Assembly (NCBI GenBank): GCA_021297795.1 | Contig: JAJTGL010000004.1 | Location: 10,843 to 74,842, forward strand | DNA: 64,000 nt | Direction: 5' to 3' | Source of the DNA: Planctomycetaceae bacterium | Lineage (GTDB): Bacteria > Planctomycetota > Phycisphaerae > Phycisphaerales > SM1A02 | Part shown: piece by piece, positions 17,078 to 26,599 of the stretch | Position numbering within the stretch: position 1 is the first letter of the stretch | Layout of the letters: each line of letters begins with the position of its first letter | Made by a program: the position numbers and the translations under genes | Notes under the pieces: generated by a model | The model's input: the letters and a program-made list of their open reading frames with translations, nothing else | Database searches by the model: none | What the model was told of the DNA's origin: nothing

Positions 17078-19196
17078 CCTTCGCGGGCGTGGTGGCGGGA
17101 GTGGTCGCGGGAGACGTCGCGCGCGCCTTCTCGATCGCTTCGAGTACCTGCGACGGCGTGTACTCGGTCGCATTCATCACGACCGAACCATCGCGGCCGT
17201 AGACGAGGAGCAGCGGGATCGTCACCCGGTTCGAGGCCTTGAGCAGCGCGTTGCCCGCGACGTTGTTGCCGGTGAGATCGACCTTGATCGACGCGACGTC
17301 GTCGGCGTTCAGTTCCTTCGAGACCGCCGGCGTGTTGAGGACGAGCGCCTCGAGCGTCTTGCAGTTGGCGCACCACTCGGCGGTGAAGTCGACCACGACG
17401 ACCTTGCCCGCCTTCTGAGCGTCCGCCAGCCGTTCGGGCGTGTAGTAGGTCCAGTCGACGGGACCCTTCACGGTCTGCGAGAGACCGATGAGGACGCTCA
17501 CGGTGAGGACGAATGCGCCGACGCCGCCGAACACGAGGCGATGGAGCGCCCGCTTCGTGAGCACGAACGTCCGCAGCAGCAGCCAACCGCCCGCCGCGGC
17601 GCCGAGGACCGCGACGAACCACCAGTAGACCTGGCTCGGCGGCTCGGGCGGTGCGACGAGGAGACCTGCGGTTCCCGCGCCGATGAAGTACGCGGCTGCG
17701 GCGAGGAGCAGGAGCCCCATCACCTGCTTGATGAGATCGCTCGCGGGTCCGGTGCGCGGCATCTTCTCGATCCACGCCGGGTTTGCCGAGAGGACCATGT
17801 AGGGGAGCGCCATGCCCGTGCCGACGGCACCAAAGACCGTGAGGATCGTGGCCGGTCCCTGCGTCGTCGCCCACGCGACGGCGGTGCCCATGAGCGGCGC
17901 CGTGCACGGGGTCGAGAGCACCGCCGTCATGATGCCGAAGATGAACGAGCCGCCGTAGCTGTCGTGCTTCGCCTCGACCATGTAGACCCAGTCGGGCAGC
18001 TTCAGCGAGAAGAAGCCGGCCATGCCGATCGCCATCACGGCGATCACCGCGCCTACCGCGATCGTGAACGCGGGTGTCTGGAAGAGCTGGTTCGTGCTCG
18101 TGAATCCCTTGACGAACGCGAGCATCGCGCCGAGCGCGAGCCAGAACGCGACCACGCCGAGCGACATCACGAGTCCGAGCGCGAGGCACTTGGCGCGGCT
18201 CCCCTGCGCGGCCTGCGACAGTCCCATGATCTTCAGCGGGATCACCGGGAGGACGCACGGCGTGAAGTTGAGGAGCGCTCCGCCGACCGCCGCGACGAGC
18301 AGGAGAAGGAGGAACCCGATGCCGTTGGGATCGATCGAGAAGGTGTAGGAGAAGATCGGGAACTCGAGGAGCTCGGAGGGCTTGTCGCCCGAGCGGATGC
18401 GTCCGTAGACGGTCGGATCGAACGGGGGATCGAACGCGACGAACGCGGCGTTCGGCACGGTCTCCGTCGCTCCGGCGACGATCTCGATCCGCGCGACGAG
18501 GTCGACATCGGCAGGCCGGCTGCAGCCGGTCGCATCGCAGGCCTGGAACGACACGCGCAATGGGATCTCGACGACGCCGGGCTTCGCATCGGGCTTGACG
18601 GACAGCGGGATGAAGACGACCGGCGTGCCCTCGTAGACCGCGTAGCGCTTCTTGCCTTCGCCGACGTCGGTGTCGTAGCCGTGCTGCTCGGGCCACTGGA
18701 TGAACGCGGTGTTGAAGTCGATGCCGTCGATCGGCGCGCTTGACGTCGCGCCATCCGCGCCCTCCTTCAGGTTGAGCAGGATCTCGGTTCGGATCGCGCC
18801 GTCCCACGCGACCAGGCCATCCGCTGGCGGCACGGGGCCCGTCCAGATGTGGTAGCCCGGCTTCAGCTTCATCTCGATCGCGATCGGAATGTCGCCGCCG
18901 GGAGCAGCCTTCTCGGCCGAGAGCACGAGACGGGTGTCCACCTGGTCGCGCGAGTCGTTGAAGAGGGGTTCGTCCTCCGCCGACTTCCCCGCGTCCTTCC
19001 CGAATCCGCCACCAAGTCCGGAAAGACCGGGGATCTTGGGTGGATTCTGAGGGGCGGCGTCCGCCGTCGAGGTCTGCAGCAGGGCGAGGGCGATCGTCAG
19101 GCTCGCCAGCGCCGCCACGAAGGCGGCGCGGATTGCGTCCGGAAGTGCGCGAGGCGGAAAGACGCTCCTCGGTTCGGTGGTTCTCTCGATGCGCAT
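17061..19196 (-). CDS. dsbD: Thiol:disulfide interchange protein DsbD
   Basis: 711 residues with the full three-part layout. A signal peptide (about 20-48, ending near TADAAPQ) leads to a periplasmic DsbC-like N-terminal domain with the pair in ACDATGC (about 223-228). A central eight-helix membrane domain holds the two redox Cys in FTPCVLP and STPCTAP. A C-terminal thioredoxin-like domain has AEWCANC (about 608). The protein carries electrons from cytoplasmic thioredoxin across the membrane to periplasmic partners. A Gly-rich insert follows the signal peptide, and the C terminus has a Thr/Pro repeat tail. The downstream DUF4286 gene overlaps its stop. Confidence 0.93.
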   Translation of the reverse strand: MRIERTTEPRSVFPPRALPDAIRAAFVAALASLTIALALLQTSTADAAPQNPPKIPGLSGLGGGFGKDAGKSAEDEPLFNDSRDQVDTRLVLSAEKAAPGGDIPIAIEMKLKPGYHIWTGPVPPADGLVAWDGAIRTEILLNLKEGADGATSSAPIDGIDFNTAFIQWPEQHGYDTDVGEGKKRYAVYEGTPVVFIPLSVKPDAKPGVVEIPLRVSFQACDATGCSRPADVDLVARIEIVAGATETVPNAAFVAFDPPFDPTVYGRIRSGDKPSELLEFPIFSYTFSIDPNGIGFLLLLLVAAVGGALLNFTPCVLPVIPLKIMGLSQAAQGSRAKCLALGLVMSLGVVAFWLALGAMLAFVKGFTSTNQLFQTPAFTIAVGAVIAVMAIGMAGFFSLKLPDWVYMVEAKHDSYGGSFIFGIMTAVLSTPCTAPLMGTAVAWATTQGPATILTVFGAVGTGMALPYMVLSANPAWIEKMPRTGPASDLIKQVMGLLLLAAAAYFIGAGTAGLLVAPPEPPSQVYWWFVAVLGAAAGGWLLLRTFVLTKRALHRLVFGGVGAFVLTVSVLIGLSQTVKGPVDWTYYTPERLADAQKAGKVVVVDFTAEWCANCKTLEALVLNTPAVSKELNADDVASIKVDLTGNNVAGNALLKASNRVTIPLLLVYGRDGSVVMNATEYTPSQVLEAIEKARATSPATTPATTPAKDATGE

Positions 19197-19486
19197 GGGC
19201 GGTCATGGTACGGACCACGGATGGTTCCGTTGCCGCCCGACGGGGTCGGCCGGGCTTTCCGGCGACGATCGGGCGCACGGGCGTCGTTCCGAACGGTGCC
19301 CGTTCCAAGCCGCCCCGTTTCAAGCGGCCACCCCCGCACCGCCGATATCGCGGGGTGCGGGCCCAGGGCCCGTGTCGTCGGCGGAGCCGACGAAGTGACC
19401 CGCGGTTCCTCCCGCTCGGATCCCGTGCAATGCGGGGCGGCGAGAGGCGCGCGGCAGGCGACCGGAAGGCGCCCGGAAGGAATGCC

Positions 19487-20533
19487 ATGGCAGGCACCGA
19501 GGTTCTCAATCAATCCGACATCGACGCGCTGTTGAACGCGGCCAGCGAGCCTGCGGCGCCCGTCGAAGCGCCACCGACCCAGATTTTCTCCCGCGCGCGA
19601 CGCGATCGCGACAAGGTCGAGATCCGCCCCTACGACTTCAAGCGGCCCGAGCGCATCTCGAAGGACCAGATGCGTGCGCTCGAGATGCTGCACGAGACCT
19701 TCGCGCGAAACTTCGGAGCGTCGCTCTCGGGCTTCCTCCGCACGATCGTCGAGGTCCGCGTCTCGCACGCGGCGCAGATGACCTACCAGGAGTTCATCGC
19801 GGGACTGCCGAATCCGACGAGCTTCAATCTCGTCCGCTGCCCGCCGCTCGAGGGCCAGATCTGCCTCGAGGTGTCACCGCTGGTCCTCTATCCGATCATC
19901 GATCGCCTTCTCGGCGGCTCGAACAAGGAGCTCTTCGTTCCGCAGCGCCCGATGACGCTCATCGAGACGAAGCTCATCCAGAAGATCCTGCAGCGCGGCA
20001 TGGCGGCGCTGTCGGAGGCCTGGGCCGGCATCCGCAAGATCGAGTTCTCCCTCGGCGAGATGGAGTCGAACCCGCAGTTGGTGCAGATCGTCCCGCCGAA
20101 CGAAGTCGTCGTGGTTATCGGCTTCGAGGTGAAGTTGACGAACCGCGCAGGCCCGATGTCGCTGTGCATCCCGTACAACGCGATCGAACCGCTGATCGAG
20201 GATCTCTCGGCGCAGAGCTGGTTCGTCACCGGAAAGAACCAGACGGCGGGGGGCACGGCGGAGCGCATCGCCGGCGGGCTCTCGGCCGCGAAGGTCGAGC
20301 TCGACGCAACCCTCGCAACGACAACGATTTCCCTCTCGGAACTGCGGGCGCTGGAGGTGGGGGACCTGATCGTCACCAACCGACCGGCGTCGTCGCCCGC
20401 GGTGCTTGGCGTCGAGGGCAAGCCGAAGTTCCTCGCGAACGTCGGTCAGTTGCGGGGCAACCGAGCGCTGCGGATCGGTCGGCCCGTTGGCGCGAACGAG
20501 CGCGTCGACCTCGGCGGCGGTTCTATCTCCTGA
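19487..20533 (+). CDS. fliM: Flagellar motor switch protein FliM
   Basis: 348 residues from the ATG at 19487 (MAGTEVLNQSDIDALLNAA), preceded by GGAAGG. The N-terminal LNQSDIDALLNA is the CheY-P binding motif of FliM. The middle CheC-like domain follows (RALEMLHETFARNF, then LIETKLIQKIL), and the C-terminal SpoA/SPOA domain (VELDATLATTTISLSELRAL.VGD) binds FliG/FliN. FliM forms the C-ring and sets rotation direction. No other flagellar gene is adjacent, which is unusual since fliM often lies with fliL/fliN. The 290-bp region upstream, shared with divergent dsbD, has GC-rich inverted repeats (for example GGGCCC clusters) but no clear promoter. Confidence 0.93.
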   Translation: MAGTEVLNQSDIDALLNAASEPAAPVEAPPTQIFSRARRDRDKVEIRPYDFKRPERISKDQMRALEMLHETFARNFGASLSGFLRTIVEVRVSHAAQMTYQEFIAGLPNPTSFNLVRCPPLEGQICLEVSPLVLYPIIDRLLGGSNKELFVPQRPMTLIETKLIQKILQRGMAALSEAWAGIRKIEFSLGEMESNPQLVQIVPPNEVVVVIGFEVKLTNRAGPMSLCIPYNAIEPLIEDLSAQSWFVTGKNQTAGGTAERIAGGLSAAKVELDATLATTTISLSELRALEVGDLIVTNRPASSPAVLGVEGKPKFLANVGQLRGNRALRIGRPVGANERVDLGGGSIS

Positions 20534-20560
20534 TCTGACGACGGGATAGAACAGGCTTCG

Positions 20561-20584
20561 GACTCCGCAGTTCGCTGCGGAGTC
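20561..20584 (+). terminator. Strong hairpin after fliM
   Basis: GACTCCGCAG (20561-20570) pairs perfectly with CTGCGGAGTC (20575-20584) around a TTCG loop. It starts 27 bp after the fliM stop. No U-run follows, so Rho-independent termination is likely but not certain. Confidence 0.6.
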
Positions 20585-20629
20585 GGGGTGCGGACGCCGG
20601 GTCGGCCATGACGCAACCATCGCGCCTGA

Positions 20630-20658
20630 TTGACCTTTCGACGCGGGAGCGATATCTT
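20630..20658 (+). promoter_or_regulatory. Strong sigma70-type promoter for the nusA operon
   Basis: TTGACC (20630-20635), a 17-bp spacer, and TATCTT (20653-20658). This is the best match to the housekeeping consensus on the plus strand here. Transcription would start near 20665, about 660 nt before nusA. Confidence 0.6.
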
Positions 20659-20664
20659 TCGGGT

Positions 20665-21322
20665 TCCCTCCGAGGCATGTGTGGCTTCGGAGGGGTGTGT
20701 TCCGGTCAGCGTTGTCTGGCCGGTGTGCGACCGAACGGCGTGTCCCATGCTTTCGATTCCCGGTGACTCAACCCCCCGTGATCCGTCAAGCGGTAGGACC
20801 GTTCGGGCTGGACTCGACCGATGAGGCCTGAGAGGTCTCATCTTCGATTCGGCCCGGGCGCGGCGTGCGGCTTCGCGCAGGTGGATGTTCCGTTCGGACT
20901 TCGGTCCGCGATGGTGCATCCGACGACCTGCGCGGGCGGTGCGGCGATCGCGTTCGACATCCCCGGAGGTGTCCGCAGCATCGCGTGAGTAGCGCGAAGA
21001 AGCCGTCGGATGCAGCCGCGGGTTGGCCCGCGGCGTGTCCGCGGATCGCAGCCGGCCATGCGTGACTCGTGCCAGTGCACGGGTTCAGCGCATGGTCGTG
21101 TTCGTTTTGCGGCATCGTTTGCGCCGCAGTCAGTTGGGTCGGGTTCCTCCCGGCCGTCTTCGCTCCCGTCGCGACGCTTCGGCGCTCCCGACACACTTCC
21201 GTCTCCAACGCATCGGTTCAGGCCGATGCGCACATCACAACGTCGTGCACCACGCGACGACATCCAAGCCGCGGTTCGCCGCGGGACAATCCGCAACAAC
21301 CCGACAGAGGAAGCTCGCAATC
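20665..21322 (+). promoter_or_regulatory. Long structured leader upstream of nusA (no gene recognised)
   Basis: This 658-bp stretch follows the promoter and contains no convincing coding frame; it is more T-rich than neighbouring genes. Clear hairpins: CCTCCGA/TCGGAGG (20667-20693); CCGGTCAG/CTGGCCGG (about 20703-20724); and GATGAGGCC/GGTCTCATC with one G-U pair (20820-20842). It could be a regulatory leader for nusA-infB or hold a separate small RNA of about 180 nt ending at the third hairpin. I looked for RNase P RNA, SRP RNA and tmRNA signatures and found none. No rimP gene precedes nusA. Confidence 0.4.
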
Positions 21323-22696
21323 ATGAACGCCGAAACCCTCCGCATCCTCGACTCCATCGCCCGCGACCGGAACATCGACCGGGAGCATCTCTTCCGCGAT
21401 CTCGAGATGGCGATGATCAGCGCCGCGCGCAAGCACTTCGACTCGCTCGACACCGAGGAGTTCGGCTGCGAGATGGACCGCCTCACCGGCCGGATCGCCA
21501 TCTGGCGCAACATCATGGATGAGGAAGGCAACATCGTCGAGCGCGAGAACATCCCGATCGAGCGGCTGGGCCGCATTCCCGCGCAGACCGCGAAGCAGGT
21601 GATGATCCAGAAGTTCCGCGAGGACGAGCGCAACGCCCTCATGGAGGAGTTCGCGAAGCGTCAGGGCGAGATCGTCACCGGCACCGTCGTGCGTCAGGAG
21701 GGCCCGGCCCTCATCGTGCAGGTCGACCGCGCCGAGGCGTTCATGCCGAAGTCCGAGCAGATCCCGGGCGAGATGTTCAAGCCGGGCGACCGCATCCGCT
21801 GCCTCGTGCTCGACGTGCGCGATGCGGGCAGCCAGGTCAAGATCATCCTGTCGCGCGCCTCGCCCGACTTCATCCGCCGCCTCTTCGAGGCCGAGGTCCC
21901 CGAGGTCGCCGAGCGCGTCATCGAGATCAAGGCGCTCGCCCGCGAGCCCGGCCAGCGCTGCAAGGTCGCGGTCGCCAGCGTCGACTCGAAGGTGGACGCG
22001 AAGGGCGCCTGCATCGGCGTGCGCGGCAGCCGCATCCGCAACATCGTCGACGAGGTCAACGGCGAGAAGATCGACATCGTGCTCTGGAACGAGTCGAGCC
22101 AGGTGCTCATCTCGAACGCCGTCCGTCCGGCGGCGGTCGAGGAAGTCAGCCTGTGCCTCGAGCTCGGCCGTGCGACCATCATCGTGCGCGACGACCAGCT
22201 GTCGCTCGCGATCGGCAAGCGCGGACAGAACGTGCGCCTCGCGGCGCGCCTCACCGGCTGGGACATCGACATCCTCACGCCGGCCGAGTTCGCGAAGGGC
22301 CTTGAGATCCTGCAGGAGACGCTGAAGCCGATCGAGGGCGTCAGCGACGAGATGCTCGACAAGCTCGGCGCGCTCGGCATGATCAGCGTGTTCGACGTCG
22401 AGGAGATCGGGCCTCAGCTTCTCGTCGAGGATCTCGGCGTTGATGTCGAGGTCGCCGAGACGATGTGCGCCGCGGCGTCGAACCGTGCGCGCGAGGTCGA
22501 GGTCGAGCGCGAGCGCGAGCAGGCCGAGGCGGCCGCCCGCGCCGCGGAGGATGCGGCCGCGACCGAGGCGATCCTCGGTGGCGGTGCGCCTGGTGCCGAG
22601 CCCGATGCCGAAGCCGAGAGTGCTGCGGACTCGATCCTCGGCACGTCGGCACCGGGCTCGATGCTCGGATCGAGGTCGGCGCGCTCCGATGGATGA
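21323..22696 (+). CDS. nusA: Transcription termination/antitermination protein NusA
   Basis: 457 residues from the ATG at 21323 (MNAETLRILDSIARDR), with AGAGGAAG upstream. Domains in order: RNA polymerase-binding N-terminal domain (about 1-110); S1 domain (about 113-180, GEIVTGTVVRQEGPALIVQV); KH1 (GACIGVRGSRIRNIVDEV); KH2 (SLAIGKRGQNVRLAARLTGW). A short helix-hairpin-helix-like region (LDKLGALGMISVFDVEEIG) replaces the full AR repeats, and the C-terminal tail is charged then Ser/Gly/Ala-rich. NusA modulates pausing, termination and antitermination. The gene heads the classic nusA-infB-rbfA order. Confidence 0.95.
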   Translation: MNAETLRILDSIARDRNIDREHLFRDLEMAMISAARKHFDSLDTEEFGCEMDRLTGRIAIWRNIMDEEGNIVERENIPIERLGRIPAQTAKQVMIQKFREDERNALMEEFAKRQGEIVTGTVVRQEGPALIVQVDRAEAFMPKSEQIPGEMFKPGDRIRCLVLDVRDAGSQVKIILSRASPDFIRRLFEAEVPEVAERVIEIKALAREPGQRCKVAVASVDSKVDAKGACIGVRGSRIRNIVDEVNGEKIDIVLWNESSQVLISNAVRPAAVEEVSLCLELGRATIIVRDDQLSLAIGKRGQNVRLAARLTGWDIDILTPAEFAKGLEILQETLKPIEGVSDEMLDKLGALGMISVFDVEEIGPQLLVEDLGVDVEVAETMCAAASNRAREVEVEREREQAEAAARAAEDAAATEAILGGGAPGAEPDAEAESAADSILGTSAPGSMLGSRSARSDG

Positions 22697-22880
22697 TCTG
22701 ATGGATGACCGCGGACACCGGCGCAGCGCCGGTTCCCCGCGTGAGCGTGTGTGAGGTCGTGGTCCCCGCGGTGGTCGCGGGGCGGTGTGAGGAGTGTCGG
22801 GAAGAGATCCAGAGGCAGGCACCGGTCGACTCCGATGTGTTTCGGAGCGTGATTCGGGCCCCTCTCGGGAACGTGTGGCA

Positions 22881-22886
22881 GGAGGA
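22881..22886 (+). promoter_or_regulatory. Shine-Dalgarno site fixing a TTG start for infB
   Basis: GGAGGA lies 5 bases before TTG at 22892, and the protein from that TTG (MSKKPAPLKVHQLAKELGVS) begins exactly at the conserved IF2 N-terminal domain. No ATG or GTG nearby does so. The 195-bp nusA-infB gap also holds a hairpin ACCGGCG/CGCCGGT (22717-22733). Confidence 0.8.
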
Positions 22887-22891
22887 ACTGC

Positions 22892-25800
22892 TTGTCGAAG
22901 AAACCAGCCCCGCTGAAGGTCCACCAACTTGCGAAGGAGCTCGGTGTGAGCTCCAAGGACATCGTCGCGCGATGCCAGACGGAGGAAATCCCTGACATCG
23001 TGAACCATCTGTCGCCGGTATCCGTCGGCCTCGCGGTCACCATCCGCGAGTGGTTCGCCAACGCCGGTGGCGCCACCGCCACGGCGACGATGGTCGAGGA
23101 ACCGCAGGAGGAGGCCGCATCGGCAGGCGCTGTGAAGCGCAAGGGATCGAACAAGGCGCCCGACGCGTCTTCCGAGAGCAGCGCCGCCGCGGCAACCGCC
23201 GGCTCGTCCGACGAGGGTGGCCGCGTCGTTGCGAAGCGCGCGACGAAGAAGAGCCCGGCGCCTGCTGAGCCGACGCCGGCACCTGCAGCGAAGCCCCGTG
23301 CCGCTGCGAAGGCACCCGTCGCGGACTCGACCGGCAGCGAGTCGTCGACGCCCGCGGCTCCGGTTGCGAGGGCGACCGATGAACCGCCGACGGCTCCGGC
23401 GGTTGCCTCGACGGCGTCGACCGCCTCGTCGCCGAACCCGGCCGCTCCGACCGTCGCCATTCCAGCCGTCGTGACCCCGCCTTCCGTCGCACCGTCGACC
23501 GCGGCGGCTGCTTCGACGGCGAAGACCGAGGTCGCGAAGGCTGCTGCGTCCGTCCCGGCCGCCGCCGGCCCGACCGCTGGCATCCCGTCGGCTGCGACTC
23601 CGTCGACGCCGAGCTACCGCATCCCCGCAGGACTGAGCGCGCGTCCGCAACCGCGTGCGGATCTCGGCGGAGCGAAGCCTTCGCCCGGTGGATCGGCGCC
23701 CGCGACGCCTTCCGCGCCCACGACACCGGCCCCGCGCCGCGTCATCACCGCGCCGCCGCCGCCGCCCTCGTCGCTCACCGACACCTCCGGTGCCAAGCCG
23801 GTGATGAACGTGCCGACGCGTCCGTCGGTGGTCGGCCCCGCCGGCCAGCAGCTCACGAACAAGGAGAAGACGCGGCTCTCGGGTCCGCAGGTGATCCGCG
23901 TCGAGCAGGCCGACAACCTTCCGACTCCGCCTCCGATGCGCCGCACCGGAACGGGCACCGGTGGTGCTCAGGGACGAACGGGTACCGGCGGCCGCGAGAT
24001 TCGCGGCCGTGGCGGCATCGGTTCGTCGCGATCCGGTCGTGCCGGTGAGTCCGCGCGCGTTGCGTTTGGCGCGCAGGACATCCGCGACCGTCAGGCACGT
24101 CTCGATTCATCGCGCGGCTTCATGACGTCGCACCAGCGTGCGGGTCAGCGCTCTCCGATGGGTGGCGGCGGCGGACAGCGTCTTGAGCGCAAGCCCGGCG
24201 AGATCCAGCAGATCCACGTCGCCGAACCGCTCACGATCAAGGAGCTTTCGGCCGCGACCGGCATCAAGGCGACCGACATCATCAAGAAGCTCTTCCTCGG
24301 CGGAACGATGGCGACGATCAACAGCGCCATCGACCGCGAGAAGGCGATCGAGATCATGATGGACTTCGACATCGACCTCGTCGTCGACGAGGCGAAGTCG
24401 GCTGCCGAGATCATCGAGGAGCGCTTCAAGGACCGCGAGCGTGTCGACGAGCGTCGTCGCGCGCCGATCGTGACCATTCTTGGTCACGTCGACCACGGCA
24501 AGACGAGCCTTCTCGACCGGATCCGCAAGACGAACATCGCTGCGGGCGAGGCCGGCGGCATCACCCAGTCGACGCGCGCGTTCTGCGTGCCCGTCAAGTC
24601 GGGTGACGTCGACCGCGTGGTCACCTTCATCGACACCCCTGGTCACGAGGCGTTCACCTCGATGCGCGCCCGCGGCGCGAAGGTGACCGACATCGTGGTG
24701 CTCGTCGTGTCCGCGGTCGACGGCGTCATGCCGCAGACCATCGAGTCGATCCAGCATGCGAAGGCGGCGGGAGTCCCGATCGTCGTCGCGATGAACAAGA
24801 TCGACCGACCCGATGCGAACGAGGCGAACATCCGCCGGCTCCTCGGCCAGCTCGCCGAGAACGGGCTCAACCCGGTCGAGTGGGGTGGCGACACCGAAGT
24901 CATCAAGACGAGCGCGACGCGCGGCGACGGCATCGAGGAACTGCTCGCGATGCTCGACTACCAGGCCGAGCTCCTCGAGCTCAAGGCCGACTTCGGCGGC
25001 ATGGCGCGGGGCACCGTCCTCGAGGCCTCCATCGAGGAGGGCCGCGGTCCGGTGGCGCGCGTCATGGTGCAGGAAGGCCGCCTCAAGAAGGGCGACTTCA
25101 TCGTCATCGGTCGCGGCTACGGCCGCGTGCGCGACATCATCAACGACAAGGGCGAGCGCGTCACCGAGGCGTTCCCCTCGACGCCGGTCGCGCTCTCGGG
25201 CATCGACGAACTCCCCGACGCCGGCGACAAGGCCTTCGTGGTCGAGTCGATCCGCGCCGCCGAGGAGGCCGCCGAGGAGCGTCGTCGCATCGACCGCGAG
25301 CGCGAGCTCGCGGCGCCGAAGATCACGCTCGACAACATCTTCAAGCATCTCGAGAAGCAGGGCCGCAAGGAACTCGCGCTCGTCGTCAAGGGCGACGTGC
25401 AGGGCTCGGTCGAGGCGCTCAAGGGCATGCTCGCGAAGCTGCCGACCGAGGAGGTCGCGATCAGCGTCAAGAGCGCGTCTGCGGGCGGCATCAACGAGTC
25501 CGACGTCACGCTCGCCGAGGCGACGAAGGCGATCATCGTCGGCTTCAACGTCACCTCGAGCGGCAAGGCCCGCCAGATGGCCGAGTCGAAGGGCATCGAG
25601 ATCCGTCTCTACGAAGTCATCTACGACCTCATCGACGACGTCACGAAGGCCGCGCGCGGACTCCTCGCCCCCGAGCTCAAGCTCGAGGTGCTCGGACACG
25701 CCGAGGTCAAGCAGGTGTTCAAGATCTCGAAGGTCGGCGCGATCGCCGGCTGCAACGTGCTCGACGGCGTCGTCGAGCGCAATGCGCAGATCCGCGTCAC

Positions 25801-25978
25801 CCGCGACGGCATCGTCATCGAGAAGGACCGTCGTCTCGAGCAGCTCAAGCGGTTCAAGGACGACGTCAAGGAAGTGCGCGCGGGCATGGAGTGCGGCATG
25901 AAGATCGTCGGTTACGACGACATCAAGGCCGGCGACGTGCTCGAGTGCTACAGGACCGTCACGGTGTCGAGGAGCTGA
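22892..25978 (+). CDS. infB: Translation initiation factor IF-2
   Basis: 1028 residues from a TTG start with a near-perfect ribosome binding site. An IF2_N domain (VHQLAKELGVSSKDIVARC) opens the protein. A long Ala/Pro/Ser/Thr-rich low-complexity linker follows (about 65-420), then a second IF2_N-like domain (TIKELSAATGIKATDIIKKL). The GTPase domain begins near 527: G1 GHVDHGKT (about 531), G3 DTPGH (about 581), G4 NKID (about 635). C-terminal domains follow, including the initiator-tRNA-binding C2. IF-2 is the GTPase that places formyl-Met-tRNA on the ribosome. It lies between nusA and rbfA as in most bacteria. Confidence 0.96.
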   Translation: MSKKPAPLKVHQLAKELGVSSKDIVARCQTEEIPDIVNHLSPVSVGLAVTIREWFANAGGATATATMVEEPQEEAASAGAVKRKGSNKAPDASSESSAAAATAGSSDEGGRVVAKRATKKSPAPAEPTPAPAAKPRAAAKAPVADSTGSESSTPAAPVARATDEPPTAPAVASTASTASSPNPAAPTVAIPAVVTPPSVAPSTAAAASTAKTEVAKAAASVPAAAGPTAGIPSAATPSTPSYRIPAGLSARPQPRADLGGAKPSPGGSAPATPSAPTTPAPRRVITAPPPPPSSLTDTSGAKPVMNVPTRPSVVGPAGQQLTNKEKTRLSGPQVIRVEQADNLPTPPPMRRTGTGTGGAQGRTGTGGREIRGRGGIGSSRSGRAGESARVAFGAQDIRDRQARLDSSRGFMTSHQRAGQRSPMGGGGGQRLERKPGEIQQIHVAEPLTIKELSAATGIKATDIIKKLFLGGTMATINSAIDREKAIEIMMDFDIDLVVDEAKSAAEIIEERFKDRERVDERRRAPIVTILGHVDHGKTSLLDRIRKTNIAAGEAGGITQSTRAFCVPVKSGDVDRVVTFIDTPGHEAFTSMRARGAKVTDIVVLVVSAVDGVMPQTIESIQHAKAAGVPIVVAMNKIDRPDANEANIRRLLGQLAENGLNPVEWGGDTEVIKTSATRGDGIEELLAMLDYQAELLELKADFGGMARGTVLEASIEEGRGPVARVMVQEGRLKKGDFIVIGRGYGRVRDIINDKGERVTEAFPSTPVALSGIDELPDAGDKAFVVESIRAAEEAAEERRRIDRERELAAPKITLDNIFKHLEKQGRKELALVVKGDVQGSVEALKGMLAKLPTEEVAISVKSASAGGINESDVTLAEATKAIIVGFNVTSSGKARQMAESKGIEIRLYEVIYDLIDDVTKAARGLLAPELKLEVLGHAEVKQVFKISKVGAIAGCNVLDGVVERNAQIRVTRDGIVIEKDRRLEQLKRFKDDVKEVRAGMECGMKIVGYDDIKAGDVLECYRTVTVSRS

Positions 25979-25984
25979 TCGCGC

Positions 25985-26599
25985 ATGGCATCGCGACGCG
26001 ACATGTCCTCCGGCGAACGCCGGGATCGGGACGCAGGGCAGGACGACGCCGACATGCAGGCGCCGGTCCGGCGGCGGCGTGATCCCAACGCGGGTGCCGC
26101 GCGCGACGGCGGTCGGGGAGGTTCCTCGTCGAAGCCGGGCGCCAAGCCCGGTGGAAAGCCCGGTGGAAAGCCCGGTCGCGGCGGCACCACGCGACTGCGT
26201 GGTCCGCTCGGCGAGGAGTCGTCGCGGTCCGATCGCCCGCTGCAGGTTGCCGGCGAGATTCGCCGCGCGGTGCAGGCCGAGATCGGTCGTGGCCTCAACG
26301 ACCCGCGCGTGCAGGGACTCGTCTCGGTGACCGAGGTCGAGGTGCTGCCCGATTTCTCGGAGGCGCGCGTGAAGGTCTCCGTGCTTCCCGAGCACAAGGC
26401 TCCGCTCACGCTCTCGGGGCTGCGCGCCGCCGCGGGATTCCTGCGTCGGCGCGTGATGGACGACACGCGGATCGGCCGCGTGCCGAGGCTCGTCTTCGAG
26501 GTCGATGAGCGCTTCAAGCGCGAGACGGCCCTCGATGCGGCGATCCGCGCCGCATCGGCGGCTTCCGAGACAGCTGCACAGGAGGACAAGACGCGATGA
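25985..26599 (+). CDS. rbfA: Ribosome-binding factor A with N-terminal extension
   Basis: 204 residues; the ATG lies 6 bp after the infB stop, with GAGGAG (25969-25974) inside the infB end as ribosome binding site. Residues from about 83 on are a standard RbfA KH-like domain (RPLQVAGEIRRAVQAEI, NDPRVQGLVSVTEVEV, and RIPRL-like VPRLVFEVDER). The first ~80 residues are an extra basic, disordered stretch with a GGKPGGKPG repeat, so the protein is longer than the usual ~120-130 residues. RbfA helps mature the 30S subunit near the 16S 5' end. The stop overlaps the next ATG (ATGA at 26596). Confidence 0.9.
   Translation: MASRRDMSSGERRDRDAGQDDADMQAPVRRRRDPNAGAARDGGRGGSSSKPGAKPGGKPGGKPGRGGTTRLRGPLGEESSRSDRPLQVAGEIRRAVQAEIGRGLNDPRVQGLVSVTEVEVLPDFSEARVKVSVLPEHKAPLTLSGLRAAAGFLRRRVMDDTRIGRVPRLVFEVDERFKRETALDAAIRAASAASETAAQEDKTR

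Noticed and set aside
20760-20860. tRNA, tmRNA or RNase P RNA in the nusA leader (TTCGATTC and AGCGGTAGGAC look tRNA-like)
   Set aside because: No acceptor, D or T stems can be drawn, and none of the conserved core sequences of tmRNA, SRP RNA or RNase P RNA is present.
22705-22995. 96-codon plus-strand frame across the nusA-infB gap
   Set aside because: It overlaps the infB start in another frame and shows no domain; the TTG start of infB has the ribosome binding site.
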